Shown: positions 50,947 to 60,561, counted from the first letter of the stretch. The stretch is 64,000 nucleotides of DNA from Mesobacillus campisalis (GCF_000986785.1 NZ_LAYY01000012.1:1-64000), one strand, 5' to 3'. Notes: generated from the sequence alone by a model not told the origin. Numbers and translations: made by a program.

Positions 50947-51242
50947 TTCTGGCTGCCCTCACCTGCGATTTCAAGCAATGTCAAGTAATAGTCCCCGGTT
51001 TGGCCTTCCTGATAAAGGTTCGTGAGTGAAGTGAAGTATTGGACAATTTTCCCTTCAAAAAGAAGATTTCTTTCTGGCACGCTTACTTGAAAGGTTTCTT
51101 TATAAAGCAAGACCGCAATATCGTGATATTCTTCGCTTGTCACTTGGAAGCGAACCGACAATTTCCGCAAGCCATCCATCAGACTTTCTTCATAATCGTC
51201 CAATTTAATGGTATGTCCGTCTAATATAAGTTCCTCTGCCAA
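50943..51242 (-). CDS. DUF3219 family protein (YkvR-like)
   Basis: The 99-aa protein has the pattern LILDGHTIKLDDYEES...LSVRFQVTSEEYHDIAVLLYKETFQVSVPERNLLFEGKIVQYFTSLTNLY, typical of DUF3219 (YkvR) of Bacillus. It starts at TTG behind AAGGGG with 8-nt spacing. It is soluble and likely beta-sandwich. The TGA overlaps the LLM start, giving translational coupling, so both may work together, perhaps with a redox substrate; this is inference. Confidence 0.75.
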   Translation of the reverse strand: MAEELILDGHTIKLDDYEESLMDGLRKLSVRFQVTSEEYHDIAVLLYKETFQVSVPERNLLFEGKIVQYFTSLTNLYQEGQTGDYYLTLLEIAGEGSQK

Positions 51243-51301
51243 GATAACAACCCCTTTTTCATTCAGAATAATTTATGTTTACCCTTTTCCAATTTTGAAT
51301 T

Positions 51302-51769
51302 TTAATACCTGATTTTCGTTAAAATTGGAATACGGTATTTTTTAAAAAGAAAATAAACAATGAAATAGATAATGATCGAAGAAATAAAGGCATTGATGAG
51401 TGCGCCTTCCAGGAATTGCACGCTTCCGGAATGCCAGCTGTCAACGGTATCGTTTACGGCTTCCAGGTACTCGACTTCTTGTATCCCCGTTACTTTGCTT
51501 GGCTTAGGGTGAAAAAGGCTGCCAACTTTATAGTTTAACAGAAAGAAAAATGGCCAAAGCGGAGCGCCGATAAATCCACCGATTACGGCCGCAATGAGAT
51601 TGACTTTTGCGGCCTTGGCAATGCCGGCAGAAAGGACAGGACCAATCCCAAAGGTAGGAAACCAGTTTGGCACAAATCCCAATGCCATGCCCATTGCCAC
51701 TTGATGCGGACTCGCCTTCAAACGGAACAGCCTGACAAGATAATACTTTGATCGACGTTTCCACTTCAT
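51302..51769 (-). CDS. DUF2062 membrane protein
   Basis: ATG 51769 with GGGTG upstream gives 155 aa. The hallmark ASPHQVAMGMALGFVPNWFPTFGIGPVLSAGIAKAAKVNLIAAVIGGFIGAPLWPFFFLLNYKVG is the DUF2062 core, with two or three transmembrane segments and a further C-terminal helix (LINAFISSIIIYFIVYFLF). The family is often linked to glycosyltransferases in other bacteria, but no such gene adjoins. It is a single gene between the DUF3219 and BrnQ genes. Function unknown. Confidence 0.83.
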   Translation of the reverse strand: MKWKRRSKYYLVRLFRLKASPHQVAMGMALGFVPNWFPTFGIGPVLSAGIAKAAKVNLIAAVIGGFIGAPLWPFFFLLNYKVGSLFHPKPSKVTGIQEVEYLEAVNDTVDSWHSGSVQFLEGALINAFISSIIIYFIVYFLFKKYRIPILTKIRY

Positions 51770-51840
51770 ATTATTCACCCAATACTGTTGATTTTGACCT
51801 TTATTCTACCAGAAAATAATCCAACCCTGGATATTTTATC

Positions 51841-51881
51841 AAAAAAAAACCGGCTATTTCCCTTGCAGGAAAGCCGGTTTT
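51841..51881 (-). terminator. terminator of the second brnQ gene
   Basis: AAAACCGGC and GCCGGTTTT form the stem, with a T9 run on the minus strand. Confidence 0.85.
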
Positions 51882-51893
51882 CTGGTCACATCA

Positions 51894-53252
51894 TTAGTTG
51901 GCTTCCGCCGTGGAAACCTTTTGGATTTTAACAATCGCTGCCGCAATGACGGTGGCTAGCAAAGCTGGCAAGAGCCAGCCGAGTCCTTTGTCATAAAGAG
52001 GCAATGTTCTTTCAAAGAAAGAAATCACGGCTGTCATCCATGAGAAATATTCAATGCCAAGTGAGTCGCACAATGCTTTCAGGCCATCAAAAAGGGCGAT
52101 GATGAAGGTTACTCCGATGGCTGCTATATAAACTGCCTGTTTGTGCTGGAACAATGGAGACACAAATGCCAAAAGCATCAGGACAATCGCCAGTGGATAC
52201 AGGAACATCAGCACTGGAATGGAAAAAGAAATAATATTCGACAGTCCAAAGTTGGCAATGATAAAGGTAATACTTGTGAAAAATACAACCAGAGTTCTAT
52301 AGCTGAATCTCGGCAGCAAGGTGTGGAAGTACTCTGCGCAAGAAATCGTCAGGCCGATCGCCGTTGTTAAACATGCCAGGAGGATCAGGACAGCAAGCAG
52401 GAGCGATCCTACGCTGCCAAAGTAATGAGAAACAGCCGAACTTAATACCGGCCCCCCATTTGAAGCAAGGCCTACCACTTCTACACTGGTGGCACCCAAA
52501 TAAGCAATGCCTACATAGATCGCGCCAAGCAAACCGATCGCAACCAGCCCAGCTTTTGCCGTAGATTTCAAAATTCCATTTGTGGAGGTAACTCCCATGT
52601 TACGGATTGCCTTGATGACAATAATGCCAAATACAAGGGAAGCCAAAGCATCCATAGTGTTATAGCCTTCCAGGAATCCCTGGACAAACGCTCCATTCTG
52701 ATAGGCTGCCTGAGGGGTTCCTGCCTCACCCATTGGATTTACCATAGCCGTAATCAACAGGATACCAAGCAGGACCACAAGTCCTGGTGCAAGGAATTTC
52801 CCAACCGTCTGTACAATTTTTGCAGGATAAAGCGAGAATAGCAGTGTTGCTGCGAAAAATAGGAAAGTAAACACAAGGAGCCCAATTTGCATGGCGCCCT
52901 CGCCTAGGAGTGGAGCAATTCCTACTTCAAATGCAACTGTGCCTGTCCTTGGAGCCGCAAAGAAAGGCCCGATGGTCAAGTAAAGCAACACCGTGAAAAA
53001 GATACCATAGGCCGGAGTGACCCTTCCTGCAAGCTGCTGCAGGTCGCGGCTTCCCGAGAAGCTCATCGCCATGATGCCTAACAGCGGCAGACCGACGCCG
53101 GTAATGAGAAACCCTGTAATGGCGGGCCAGAGATTTTCACCGGCATATTGGCCAAGCTGAGCTGGAAAAATAAGATTGCCTGCTCCAAAAAATAATGCGA
53201 ATAGCATTACTCCTATAGCAGTATAGGATGAAATCGATAATTTTTCTTTCAT
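51894..53252 (-). CDS. brnQ: branched-chain amino acid:cation symporter, second BrnQ copy
   Basis: This 452-aa LIVCS transporter is closely related to the BrnQ at 45.7 kb: both share VMLFALFFGAGNLIFPA, GLPLLGI, FSGS, LLYLTIGP(F/L)FAAPRT and EGYNTMDALASLVFGI. It has about 12 helices and imports Leu/Ile/Val. GAGGTGCAGACAA precedes the ATG. It has its own terminator and upstream region, so it is monocistronic. The two copies may be differently regulated or differ in specificity. Confidence 0.9.
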   Translation of the reverse strand: MKEKLSISSYTAIGVMLFALFFGAGNLIFPAQLGQYAGENLWPAITGFLITGVGLPLLGIMAMSFSGSRDLQQLAGRVTPAYGIFFTVLLYLTIGPFFAAPRTGTVAFEVGIAPLLGEGAMQIGLLVFTFLFFAATLLFSLYPAKIVQTVGKFLAPGLVVLLGILLITAMVNPMGEAGTPQAAYQNGAFVQGFLEGYNTMDALASLVFGIIVIKAIRNMGVTSTNGILKSTAKAGLVAIGLLGAIYVGIAYLGATSVEVVGLASNGGPVLSSAVSHYFGSVGSLLLAVLILLACLTTAIGLTISCAEYFHTLLPRFSYRTLVVFFTSITFIIANFGLSNIISFSIPVLMFLYPLAIVLMLLAFVSPLFQHKQAVYIAAIGVTFIIALFDGLKALCDSLGIEYFSWMTAVISFFERTLPLYDKGLGWLLPALLATVIAAAIVKIQKVSTAEAN

Positions 53253-53412
53253 TTGTCTGCACCTCGTACCTAATAACTTCCATTTTTTGTGTTTTGGAAA
53301 TTATAAGAATATTTTTTTAATATGTAGGGATAATAATAATACTATTTTCCCAGAAGTGCAACACCATTCGACAAATTTCTTCAATTTTTTCATTTTTTTG
53401 TTCAGGAAGAGT

Positions 53413-54045
53413 TTATTCGGACTTTATTTTGGGTACAAAGATTTTTTCGTAAAGATAATCTCCGCTATCTGTCTCGTCTATTTTAATCACTGCCGCATTT
53501 TCTATCGGTTTGAAATTCAGCAGATCATCAACAGGCCAGTTAAGCAGGAAAGCCAAAAGCATATGCATGAAGGCGGCATGGCTTACGATGACTATATTTT
53601 CATACCGTTGCTGCCTCCGTACCCGCTCCACTACGGTGTTCATGAACATGGTAGCCCGCAAATATACATCCGCGAGACTTTCCCCGTTTGGATAACGGAA
53701 GTAAAATTGGCCAGCTGCCTTGAATTCTTTTTTTGCCTCTGGTGTGCGGTTGGCAAAGTCATAAAGATTCCCCAGCTCCCACTCCCTGATCAACGGATTT
53801 TGGTAAAAAGGAACTGTGGCAGGCAAATGCTTATGTATTGCGTTAGCTGTTTCCATTGTCCGTAAATACGGCGAACTGTACACAATGGTCTTTTCATCCA
53901 ATATCCCTTTCATGAACTCCCCTGTTTCTTCCACCTGTTTTTGCCCAAGTACTGTCAGGCTGTGCTGTGAATCATGTGTATGTGCCATGACGCTTCTGTC
54001 AATATTATGCTGGGCTTCCCCGTGACGGATCACATAAATATTCAA
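53413..54045 (-). CDS. histidine phosphatase superfamily protein
   Basis: TTG 54045 lies 8 nt after AAGGGGTGG and gives 210 aa; the frame is open to GTG 54057 but without a site. The phosphoglycerate-mutase-like signature RHGEAQHN begins the protein, followed by YSSPYLRTMETA and the second histidine in IVIVSHAAFMHMLL. The protein therefore dephosphorylates small metabolites or proteins by a phosphohistidine intermediate, in the cytoplasm. The E-W-E-L-G motif of the catalytic acid region is also present. The exact substrate is not predictable. Confidence 0.85.
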   Translation of the reverse strand: MNIYVIRHGEAQHNIDRSVMAHTHDSQHSLTVLGQKQVEETGEFMKGILDEKTIVYSSPYLRTMETANAIHKHLPATVPFYQNPLIREWELGNLYDFANRTPEAKKEFKAAGQFYFRYPNGESLADVYLRATMFMNTVVERVRRQQRYENIVIVSHAAFMHMLLAFLLNWPVDDLLNFKPIENAAVIKIDETDSGDYLYEKIFVPKIKSE

Positions 54046-54181
54046 GAACTGTTCCACCCCTTATCTTAACCAGTTAACTACAGAAAGACTCCCATATACT
54101 TTACCAAGTACCTTTACAAAGGTAAAGTGTAATGCTTAAATATTCAGAAATCATCGACCCTTTACATTTTTTGGGGGATTT

Positions 54182-54211
54182 AAAAAGGAACACCAGGGAT
54201 TCTGGTGCTCC
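54182..54211 (-). terminator. terminator of the DUF1540 gene
   Basis: GGAACACCAG and CTGGTGCTCC pair and are followed by TTTTT on the minus strand. Confidence 0.72.
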
Positions 54212-54278
54212 TCTTATGTTATTGCTGATAGTACCCAAAAATTGAATAAAAAAACTGGACGATGATACACGTCTACTC

Positions 54279-54431
54279 TTATGCTTCTTCAAATGTCTTG
54301 CAGGCTGTTTCATAGACATCTTCTGCTTCCCTGCCATGATGGCCAATAACGTAGATGGAATCGGCAACGCATTTATCGCCCTTTGCATAATATTTACAGT
54401 TTTGTACATTGCATAATACTTCAACTTTCAC
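54279..54431 (-). CDS. DUF1540 family small cysteine-rich protein
   Basis: The 50-aa product starts at GTG 54431 behind GGAGGTGC. It shows the DUF1540 cysteine pattern: Cys7, Cys12 with following Tyr-Tyr (NCKYYAKGDKC), Cys21, then VADSIYV and a fourth Cys at 44. These Firmicute proteins are thought to bind metal through the cysteines. The gene is short and has its own terminator. It sits between the histidine phosphatase and LTA synthase genes on the same strand. Confidence 0.75.
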   Translation of the reverse strand: MKVEVLCNVQNCKYYAKGDKCVADSIYVIGHHGREAEDVYETACKTFEEA

Positions 54432-54549
54432 GTTATGCACCTCCAATAAATGTGTTTGTCCACCTTTACCCGTAATTTGATCGGAGTAATCCTCTCAAAA
54501 CAAGGCCAGGATTTTTATTTCCAGTCGAAATTGGGGTATGGGAAGTAAA

Positions 54550-54573
54550 AAGCTGCCCATTAACGGGCAGCTT
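54550..54573 (-). terminator. terminator overlapping the LTA synthase stop
   Basis: AAGCTGCCC-ATTAAC-GGGCAGCTT is a perfect 9-bp stem; it includes the last four codons and stop of the LTA synthase gene and leads into a T run on the minus strand. Confidence 0.8.
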
Positions 54574-56521
54574 GGTGTTCGTCTTCAACCATGGGCTGGT
54601 AGTTATATTCCGTACGATCGACAGGCTCAAAGCCTGAAGGTGTGTAAAAGCGAAGCAGGTCGGCATGGACGACCTTATCGGAAAGGTCCAGCTTTTGCCT
54701 TGCATTCTCCCGGTAGGTGCGGGCTTCTTCAAGCATTTCTTCGTCTTCAATCAGTTCACCGGTGGCTGAATCATAGTATTTGCTTTCAGCCAGGGTGTAC
54801 TTGGAACTCACGAAATCCCCATTCCGGAATGGAATGATATCATCATGATTGTCGGACAGCAGGTCCGTTCCGAAGTGGACATAATCCTTTGCATCGATTC
54901 CGAGAAGATGGAGCAGGGTCGGAAGCAGGTCGACCTGGCCGCCATATTCATGGTTCACACCACCTTCCATCCCTGGCACCCTGATCAGGAGCGGAGTGCG
55001 CTGCAATCCGGCGCTTTCAAACGGGGTCACTTCTTTGCCAAGCACTTGTTCCATGGCTTTGTTATGGTTTTTGGAAATCCCGTAATGGTCGCCGTACATG
55101 ATGATCACCGTATTATCATAAAGGCCGGATTGTTTCAGGTAATCAAAAAATTGTTCCAGCGCTTCATCCGCATAGCGAGCAGTCTGAAAGTAGTTATCGA
55201 CCGTCTTGTTTCCGGTTGTATGCGGCGCAATGGTTGCTTCCTCTTCCTTGATTGTAAATGGATAATGATGTGTTACCGTAATGAAGTTTGCATAAAAAGG
55301 CTGCGGCAGGGATTCAAGAAGAGGAATCGACTGCTCGAAAAATGGTTTGTCCATCAGCCCGTAATCAGCAAGATGTTCAGGGTCCATATCAAAGTAGCTG
55401 GAATCAAAGAAATTGTCGTATCCAAAAGATTTATAGATCTCATCCCGGTTCCAGAAGCTTCCGGCATTCCCGTGGAAAACCGCCGATGTATAGCCTCGCT
55501 GCCCAAGAATGGCGGGGGCGCTTTGATAGGTATTCAGGCCCTTCGTGATAAAAGCGGCACCCTGCGGCAAACCGTATAAAGAGTTCGCAACCATAAATTC
55601 AGCATCAGCTGTTTTTCCCTGTGCGGTCTGGTGGAAGAAATTATCAAAATACATCGTATTTTTTTCCCTGGTAAGCGAATTCAGGAAAGGTGTGACTTCT
55701 TCCCCATGGAGTTTGTAATCAATAAGGAAGGTTTGAATCGACTCCAAGTGGAGATACAGGACATTCATGCCTTTCCCCGCTCCAAAGTATTCCGGGTTAG
55801 GCTTTGCATAGTTTGAATTTGCAAAGTTGACGACTTCGGTAATATCGTCACTGTTTGCTAGCACTCTTTGTGCAGAAGCCTTTGTGCTTTGGACGGTATC
55901 ATAGATGCCATAGTTATACATCCCTAAATATTTGACAATATAATTTCGGTCAAATCCCCTTGTCAAAAGCTGAGGCCGGTCCGATTCAGCAATTGCGAGA
56001 TTAAGGGAAGAGATTCCCAGGGCAACCAGAATAAAGGCACCAGCTGTTCTTCTGGAAAACCCTCCAGGTTCCATCTTCACGTATCGAAAGAACAAGGCTG
56101 CTCCCATTATGAGGAAATCGGCGAAGAACAAAAGATCATAAGGCTTGATCAGCGTTGGGATACTGCTGCTGACATCGCCGAAATTTTGCGTCTGGAACAA
56201 GGTAGGCAATGTGATAAAGTCATTGAAAAAACGATAATACAAGGTGTTGGCATACAGAAAGACCGACATGATCAAGTATAGGGCCATAAGCCAATGATAG
56301 CGCCTTCTTCCTTTAAAAAAGAGCGAAAGGCCCAATATCAAGAGCGCTGGTCCAAGCGGATTGATGAACAGCAGCAAATGCTGCAGAACACCCTCAATTC
56401 CCAATTGGAACTGTGTAATCTGGACAATATAGGTTTTCATCCATAAAAAAAAGACAGCACACAAGAAAAAGACGAGAAAATTATGTATATGGCCATCATC
56501 TTTTTGGAAAAAATATTTCAT
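54560..56521 (-). CDS. lipoteichoic acid synthase family protein (LtaS/YfnI/YqgS type)
   Basis: The 653-aa protein has an N-terminal set of about five transmembrane helices (to residue 175), then an extracellular alkaline-phosphatase-fold domain. Catalytic features are Glu260, the nucleophile Thr304 in QTAQGKTADAEF, and the metal motif MYGDHYGISKNHN. LtaS-type enzymes polymerise glycerol phosphate from phosphatidylglycerol on the outer leaflet. Which of the Bacillus paralogues (LtaS, YfnI, YqgS, YvgJ) it is cannot be told; its length suits YfnI/YqgS types. AGAAGGGTG precedes the ATG. Confidence 0.88.
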   Translation of the reverse strand: MKYFFQKDDGHIHNFLVFFLCAVFFLWMKTYIVQITQFQLGIEGVLQHLLLFINPLGPALLILGLSLFFKGRRRYHWLMALYLIMSVFLYANTLYYRFFNDFITLPTLFQTQNFGDVSSSIPTLIKPYDLLFFADFLIMGAALFFRYVKMEPGGFSRRTAGAFILVALGISSLNLAIAESDRPQLLTRGFDRNYIVKYLGMYNYGIYDTVQSTKASAQRVLANSDDITEVVNFANSNYAKPNPEYFGAGKGMNVLYLHLESIQTFLIDYKLHGEEVTPFLNSLTREKNTMYFDNFFHQTAQGKTADAEFMVANSLYGLPQGAAFITKGLNTYQSAPAILGQRGYTSAVFHGNAGSFWNRDEIYKSFGYDNFFDSSYFDMDPEHLADYGLMDKPFFEQSIPLLESLPQPFYANFITVTHHYPFTIKEEEATIAPHTTGNKTVDNYFQTARYADEALEQFFDYLKQSGLYDNTVIIMYGDHYGISKNHNKAMEQVLGKEVTPFESAGLQRTPLLIRVPGMEGGVNHEYGGQVDLLPTLLHLLGIDAKDYVHFGTDLLSDNHDDIIPFRNGDFVSSKYTLAESKYYDSATGELIEDEEMLEEARTYRENARQKLDLSDKVVHADLLRFYTPSGFEPVDRTEYNYQPMVEDEHQAAR

Positions 56522-56837
56522 TTTTCACCCTTCTTTCTATTTGTAACGGTGACATGGTTCGAGGAACTCCTCCACATAATAATACGAAATCCGGCGTTAA
56601 AAAGTTTCACATTCCTCCCAATGATGGATGAAAATAGAAATGCACCTTAAGCTTTGTGATGAACACCTGCGCATGCCCATATCGGGCCAGAAGCACTCCC
56701 CGTTAATATACCCCTGGTATCCATGTTGAAAACCAGTTCCAGGCTCAAGCCATTGATGCAAGTAAAGGCCTCCCGTGTTCATTTTTTCAAAGAAAATAGC
56801 CGGACGGGAAAAATTCCCCATCCGGCTTACTTTACTG
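56522..56837. other. 316-bp spacer without gene
   Basis: Between the LtaS-type gene and the LLM gene no CDS is supported. The right end holds the LLM terminator; the rest shows only short AT runs and a probable promoter area for the LtaS-type gene. Nothing else is seen. Confidence 0.6.
56793..56828 (-). terminator. terminator of the second LLM gene
   Basis: AGCCGGA and TCCGGCT arms around a G/C-rich inner stem, then a T run on the minus strand. Confidence 0.75.
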
Positions 56838-57839
56838 TTATTTGCCTTCGACAACTTCTTTGAGAATTTCATAAGAACGCTTTTGCTTTTCAGGGTCAAA
56901 AATATAGCTTACGGCCATAAGTTCGTCGACACGATAATGTTCCTGGAAAGCAGTCAGCTGCTCGCGCACAGAAGCCTTGCTGCCCATCAGTGTAACGCTG
57001 GACATGCTTTCTGCCATTTCCTTCTCCATTGGATTCCAGATGCCTTCCATGGTGTCAACCGGCGGCATCAAAGGATTCTGCGAGCCGCGGACCACATTCA
57101 GGAAGAATTGTTTCATTGAAGTGGAAAGGTGTTCCGCCTCTTCATCGCTCTCTGCGGCAATGACATTCAGGCAAACCATCATGTATGGCTTGTCCAGATA
57201 CTGTGAAGGCTGGAACCTTCTGCGGTAAATCGAGATAGCTTCTTCCATATACCTCGGCGCGAAGTGGGAAGCGAACACATAAGGAAGACCCATACTTGCC
57301 GCCAAATAAGCAGAATCCGTGGAGGAACCAAGAATATAGACGGGAACATTGGTTCCAACACCAGGGTAGGCTTTCACATAATTCTGCTTCTCTTCCGGCC
57401 CAAAATAGGTGAGCAAAGCTTCAACATCTTCCGGAAAGGTGTAAACTGAATCGTTTTGTGACCGCCTTAAGGCGCTTGCCGTCATCATGTCGGTTCCCGG
57501 TGCCCGGCCCAGGCCGAGATCAAGACGGCCTGGATACATCGTGGCCATGGTCCCAAATTGTTCAGCGACTACCAAAGGAGAGTGGTTTGGGAGCATGATT
57601 CCGCCGGAACCGACCCGTATGGTGCTGGTATGCTCAAGTGTATGGTTGATTAGGATGGATGTGGCAGAACTGACCAGTGTCGGCGAGTTATGATGTTCCG
57701 CGATCCAATAGCGCTTGTACCCCATTTCTTCCGTTGCCTGTGCCAGCTCAACCATCGCATGGATTGCGTCCTTAGAACTTTGGCCTTGCCGGATGGGTGC
57801 CAGGTTTAAAACCGAGACGGGGATATTTATATTTGCCAT
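56838..57839 (-). CDS. LLM class flavin-dependent oxidoreductase (second copy)
   Basis: ATG 57839, after GAAAGGA, gives 333 aa. The TIM-barrel motifs [73 protein letters not shown] and [27 protein letters not shown] match LLM oxidoreductases. Two LLM genes in 8 kb suggest gene duplication followed by divergence. It is monocistronic with its own terminator. The substrate may be an alkane, sulfonate or halogenated compound; the nearby SsuABC-type importer (34.5-37.1 kb) makes a desulfonation role conceivable but unproven. Confidence 0.87.
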   Translation of the reverse strand: MANINIPVSVLNLAPIRQGQSSKDAIHAMVELAQATEEMGYKRYWIAEHHNSPTLVSSATSILINHTLEHTSTIRVGSGGIMLPNHSPLVVAEQFGTMATMYPGRLDLGLGRAPGTDMMTASALRRSQNDSVYTFPEDVEALLTYFGPEEKQNYVKAYPGVGTNVPVYILGSSTDSAYLAASMGLPYVFASHFAPRYMEEAISIYRRRFQPSQYLDKPYMMVCLNVIAAESDEEAEHLSTSMKQFFLNVVRGSQNPLMPPVDTMEGIWNPMEKEMAESMSSVTLMGSKASVREQLTAFQEHYRVDELMAVSYIFDPEKQKRSYEILKEVVEGK

Positions 57840-58124
57840 ATACATTGGTCCTTTCATTAAGAAGATTCATTCCTATAGTAACAAGTAGTTTTTCCTGAAA
57901 CAAACTTATCTGCTCACTGTCGCCCGCTCTATTTTCGAAAAGGGTAAAATCCCTTTTTAGCTTTTCGTTGCACTTTTCCCTATTTCAGATATACTAATTT
58001 TATTTGGTATGTTGTTTGTCTATATCTTCTATCCTTTAAAACTGTAAAGCAATGATTTTCAATATGGGCTATATGGAATTTATGATAGAATCGACATAAC
58101 AGGAAATTTCAAGGGGGAATCCTA

Positions 58125-59315
58125 TTGTACTGCCATCAATGCGGGGAAAGCATCTCGGAAAATTCCCGGTTTTGTTCCCAGTGCGGGGCCAAAGTTGATG
58201 CCCAAGACCACAACGGATCACAGCGTCAATTTAGGTCGGAAGAAGCGCATTCACAACACTGGCGGAGGGGAATTCGAAGGTTTTTGCCTGCCCTTATACC
58301 AGCGTTCAGCCTGGTTATCGTTGGGGGCGGACTTGCCTACACCTATTTTCACGAACATGGCATCAATGAAGAAGTCATGTCACTTAAAGTCAAAGCGGAA
58401 GAAACAGCTCTGGATGGCGACTATAAAAATGCCCAGGAAATGCTGCTTCAAGCCAAATCGAAACGGCCCGGCTATACGGTCCTTGAGCAAAACCTGGATG
58501 GCGTCAGCCAGGCAATCCAATATGAAGAAACACTTGCTGCCGTAAGTGAACTGATTAAAAAAACAGAATTCGAAGAGGCCTTAAAAGAGATTGCGAGTTT
58601 AAAAGAAAAATTGAAAGCCAATCAAAGCCCTCTCTTCCACCCGCTGCAGGAAGAGATCAAACAAAAAGAGACAACCATCAAAATCGGCATGGTCAAACAG
58701 CAGCTGAATGATTTGACCACGGTCGACCAGCTGGCCGGGAAGCTTTCAATCCTGTCCTCTTTTCCCGAGAAAGAAGCCAGTGCCATCAAGACCGAAATTT
58801 TAAATAAAATCGTCAGCATCTCGGTGAAGGAAGCAGAAGAAGAATTGGTGAACAAGCAGTTTTCCGCTGCCTCTTCCACGCTCGACAAAGGGCTACAATA
58901 TGCGGTCAACGATGATAAATTGCTGGCTTTGAAAGAACGTGTCCGGCAGGAAAAAGAGGCATTTGAAAAAGCCGAGCAGCAAAGGCTGGAACAAGCGATG
59001 GAAGCTGCCGCGCAGGAAGACCTGAACAACCGGACCGCAGCCGTCGATGTCAAGGAATTTACTGCTGAAGTGGATGAATATGGCGACTTGTATTTCAGGG
59101 GTTCGATTGAGAACATTGCAACCGCCTCGATCAGCTCGATTACCATCCACTACCGGATCTCCGACGAAGGCGGCAAGACGATCGATGAAGGATCGACTTC
59201 CGTGTACCCTTATGAATTGCAGCCTGGGGAAACGGGTACGTTTGAAGACGTTTATTACGGAGTCCATCAGGATGTAATCGTCGATATTGACAATATAACC
59301 TGGTATCTTAATTAA
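58125..59315 (+). CDS. zinc-ribbon membrane protein with coiled coil and C-terminal FxLYD-like domain
   Basis: The 396-aa protein begins with TTG behind AAGGGGG. A zinc ribbon is built by Cys3, Cys6, Cys17 and Cys20, followed by a single transmembrane segment (FLPALIPAFSLVIVGGGLAYTYF, about 53-75). The long extracytoplasmic part is helical, alanine/lysine/glutamate-rich (coiled-coil or TPR-like), ending in a beta domain (VDVKEFTAEVDEYGDLYFRGSIENIATASISSITIHYRI) like FxLYD domains. It is 18 bp before the HtrA-like protease in one operon and probably senses or anchors at the membrane, cytoplasm to outside. Confidence 0.8.
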   Translation: MYCHQCGESISENSRFCSQCGAKVDAQDHNGSQRQFRSEEAHSQHWRRGIRRFLPALIPAFSLVIVGGGLAYTYFHEHGINEEVMSLKVKAEETALDGDYKNAQEMLLQAKSKRPGYTVLEQNLDGVSQAIQYEETLAAVSELIKKTEFEEALKEIASLKEKLKANQSPLFHPLQEEIKQKETTIKIGMVKQQLNDLTTVDQLAGKLSILSSFPEKEASAIKTEILNKIVSISVKEAEEELVNKQFSAASSTLDKGLQYAVNDDKLLALKERVRQEKEAFEKAEQQRLEQAMEAAAQEDLNNRTAAVDVKEFTAEVDEYGDLYFRGSIENIATASISSITIHYRISDEGGKTIDEGSTSVYPYELQPGETGTFEDVYYGVHQDVIVDIDNITWYLN

Positions 59316-59333
59316 AGAAGGTGGAGCAAACAA

Positions 59334-60458
59334 ATGAAACGCTGGATCCTCTCGATCATCACGACGCTCGTTATCTGGGGAACCGGAGCATACGGCTACC
59401 ATTACGTGAAAGATGCTATCCCAAGCAGCCTTACTGCTGCCTCCACCTTAATCGCGGAGACAAGCGGCCCGGCTGAACCGGCTTCTTTTGAGCTAAAAGA
59501 AATAATCAGCCAAACCCAGAAACTGGTCGTTAAAATAGAACTGGAAGATGGCACGCTTGGTTCTGGATTTCTTTACAATGACAAAGGAGACATTGTGACA
59601 AATGCGCATGTGGTCGCAAATGCCACAGATGTGAAGGTGAAGACGACCGATTCCAATGAATTCGACGGCAAAGTGATTGGAGTCAGCACAGAGATAGATG
59701 TAGCCCTCGTCCGGGTTCCGGGGATGGAAGGAATGGACCCCCTTCCGATTGCGAGAGAACGCAAAGGCGAGATTGCCGATGAAATCCTGGCGCTCGGAAG
59801 CCCGCTTGGTTTCCAGAATACCGTTACTACCGGTATCATCAGCGGTTTGGACCGCACGCTGGATATCCCGCCTTTTGAATACAAAAACCTCTACCAGATT
59901 TCCGCACCAATTGCACCGGGCAACAGCGGCGGGCCTCTGGTGGATGGCAAGACAGGCGAAATCCTGGGGATCAATTCTGCTGTGGCCAACCAGGGGAACA
60001 TCGGCTTCAGCATCCCGATTACCGATGTGCTGCCCCTCATTGAAGCCTGGTCAGAGTCTCCAATGGAGTCCCTGCCGAACATTTCATTAGATAGCGATTT
60101 GCTAAGCAGTGAAGAATCCTTCACAATGGCCGACCATTCGGAATATCTTGTTGCCTATTTTTACGAAAGCCTCAATGCCCGTGACTTTGTAACAGCCTAT
60201 TCCCTTCTTGGAAGTTCGTGGCAGTCAAGCTTAAGCTATGAGGAGTTCCGTGGAGGATACCTAAAAACAGTCTCCGTTTCCATTGATGAGATGACCACTG
60301 TGAAGAATGGAAGCGGGTCAACCGTTACAGCCGTCATCTCCGCAGAGGAACGGGGAGAAAGCAAAACAGATGAAAAGAAATACAAAGTAACCTACGAGCT
60401 TGGCTACGAAAACGACCAGCTGAAAATCCTGTCCGGCGAAGGAGAGGAAATCAAATAA
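59334..60458 (+). CDS. membrane-anchored trypsin-like serine protease (HtrA-like, no PDZ)
   Basis: The 374-aa protein has an N-terminal signal anchor (MKRWILSIITTLVIWGTGAYGYHYV) and a complete trypsin triad: His92 in TNAHVV, Asp122 in EIDVALVRV and Ser198 in APGNSGGPL. No PDZ domain follows; instead the C-terminal about 110 residues (MADHSEYLVAYFYESLNARDFVTAYSLLGSSWQSSLSYEEF...) form an NTF2/TcaA-C-like domain. It should face outside the membrane. The zinc-ribbon protein encoded just upstream is its likely partner. AAGAAGGTGGAGC precedes the ATG. Substrate unknown; general proteolytic quality control or a regulated cleavage is possible. Confidence 0.87.
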   Translation: MKRWILSIITTLVIWGTGAYGYHYVKDAIPSSLTAASTLIAETSGPAEPASFELKEIISQTQKLVVKIELEDGTLGSGFLYNDKGDIVTNAHVVANATDVKVKTTDSNEFDGKVIGVSTEIDVALVRVPGMEGMDPLPIARERKGEIADEILALGSPLGFQNTVTTGIISGLDRTLDIPPFEYKNLYQISAPIAPGNSGGPLVDGKTGEILGINSAVANQGNIGFSIPITDVLPLIEAWSESPMESLPNISLDSDLLSSEESFTMADHSEYLVAYFYESLNARDFVTAYSLLGSSWQSSLSYEEFRGGYLKTVSVSIDEMTTVKNGSGSTVTAVISAEERGESKTDEKKYKVTYELGYENDQLKILSGEGEEIK

Positions 60459-60465
60459 GCGGTCC

Positions 60466-60498
60466 GGCTCCCATCCTGTTGCAGGGTGGGGCTTTTTT
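60466..60498 (+). terminator. terminator of the zinc-ribbon/HtrA operon
   Basis: GCTCCCATCCTG and CAGGGTGGGGC pair (with mismatches) and are followed by TTTTTT. Confidence 0.78.
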
Positions 60499-60561
60499 AA
60501 TCCATTGGAGGTTTGTTGTCCCATAGCCCTCCCTCCTTTCAGGAATTTACATCCAAATACA

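Noticed and set aside
53260-53400. CodY box upstream of the second brnQ
   Set aside because: AAATTTCTTCAATTTTT-type stretches differ from AATTTTCWGAAAATT at several positions; AT-rich chance is likely.
54101-54424. 107-aa minus-strand frame
   Set aside because: Out of frame with the DUF1540 gene that has the cysteine pattern, ribosome site and terminator.
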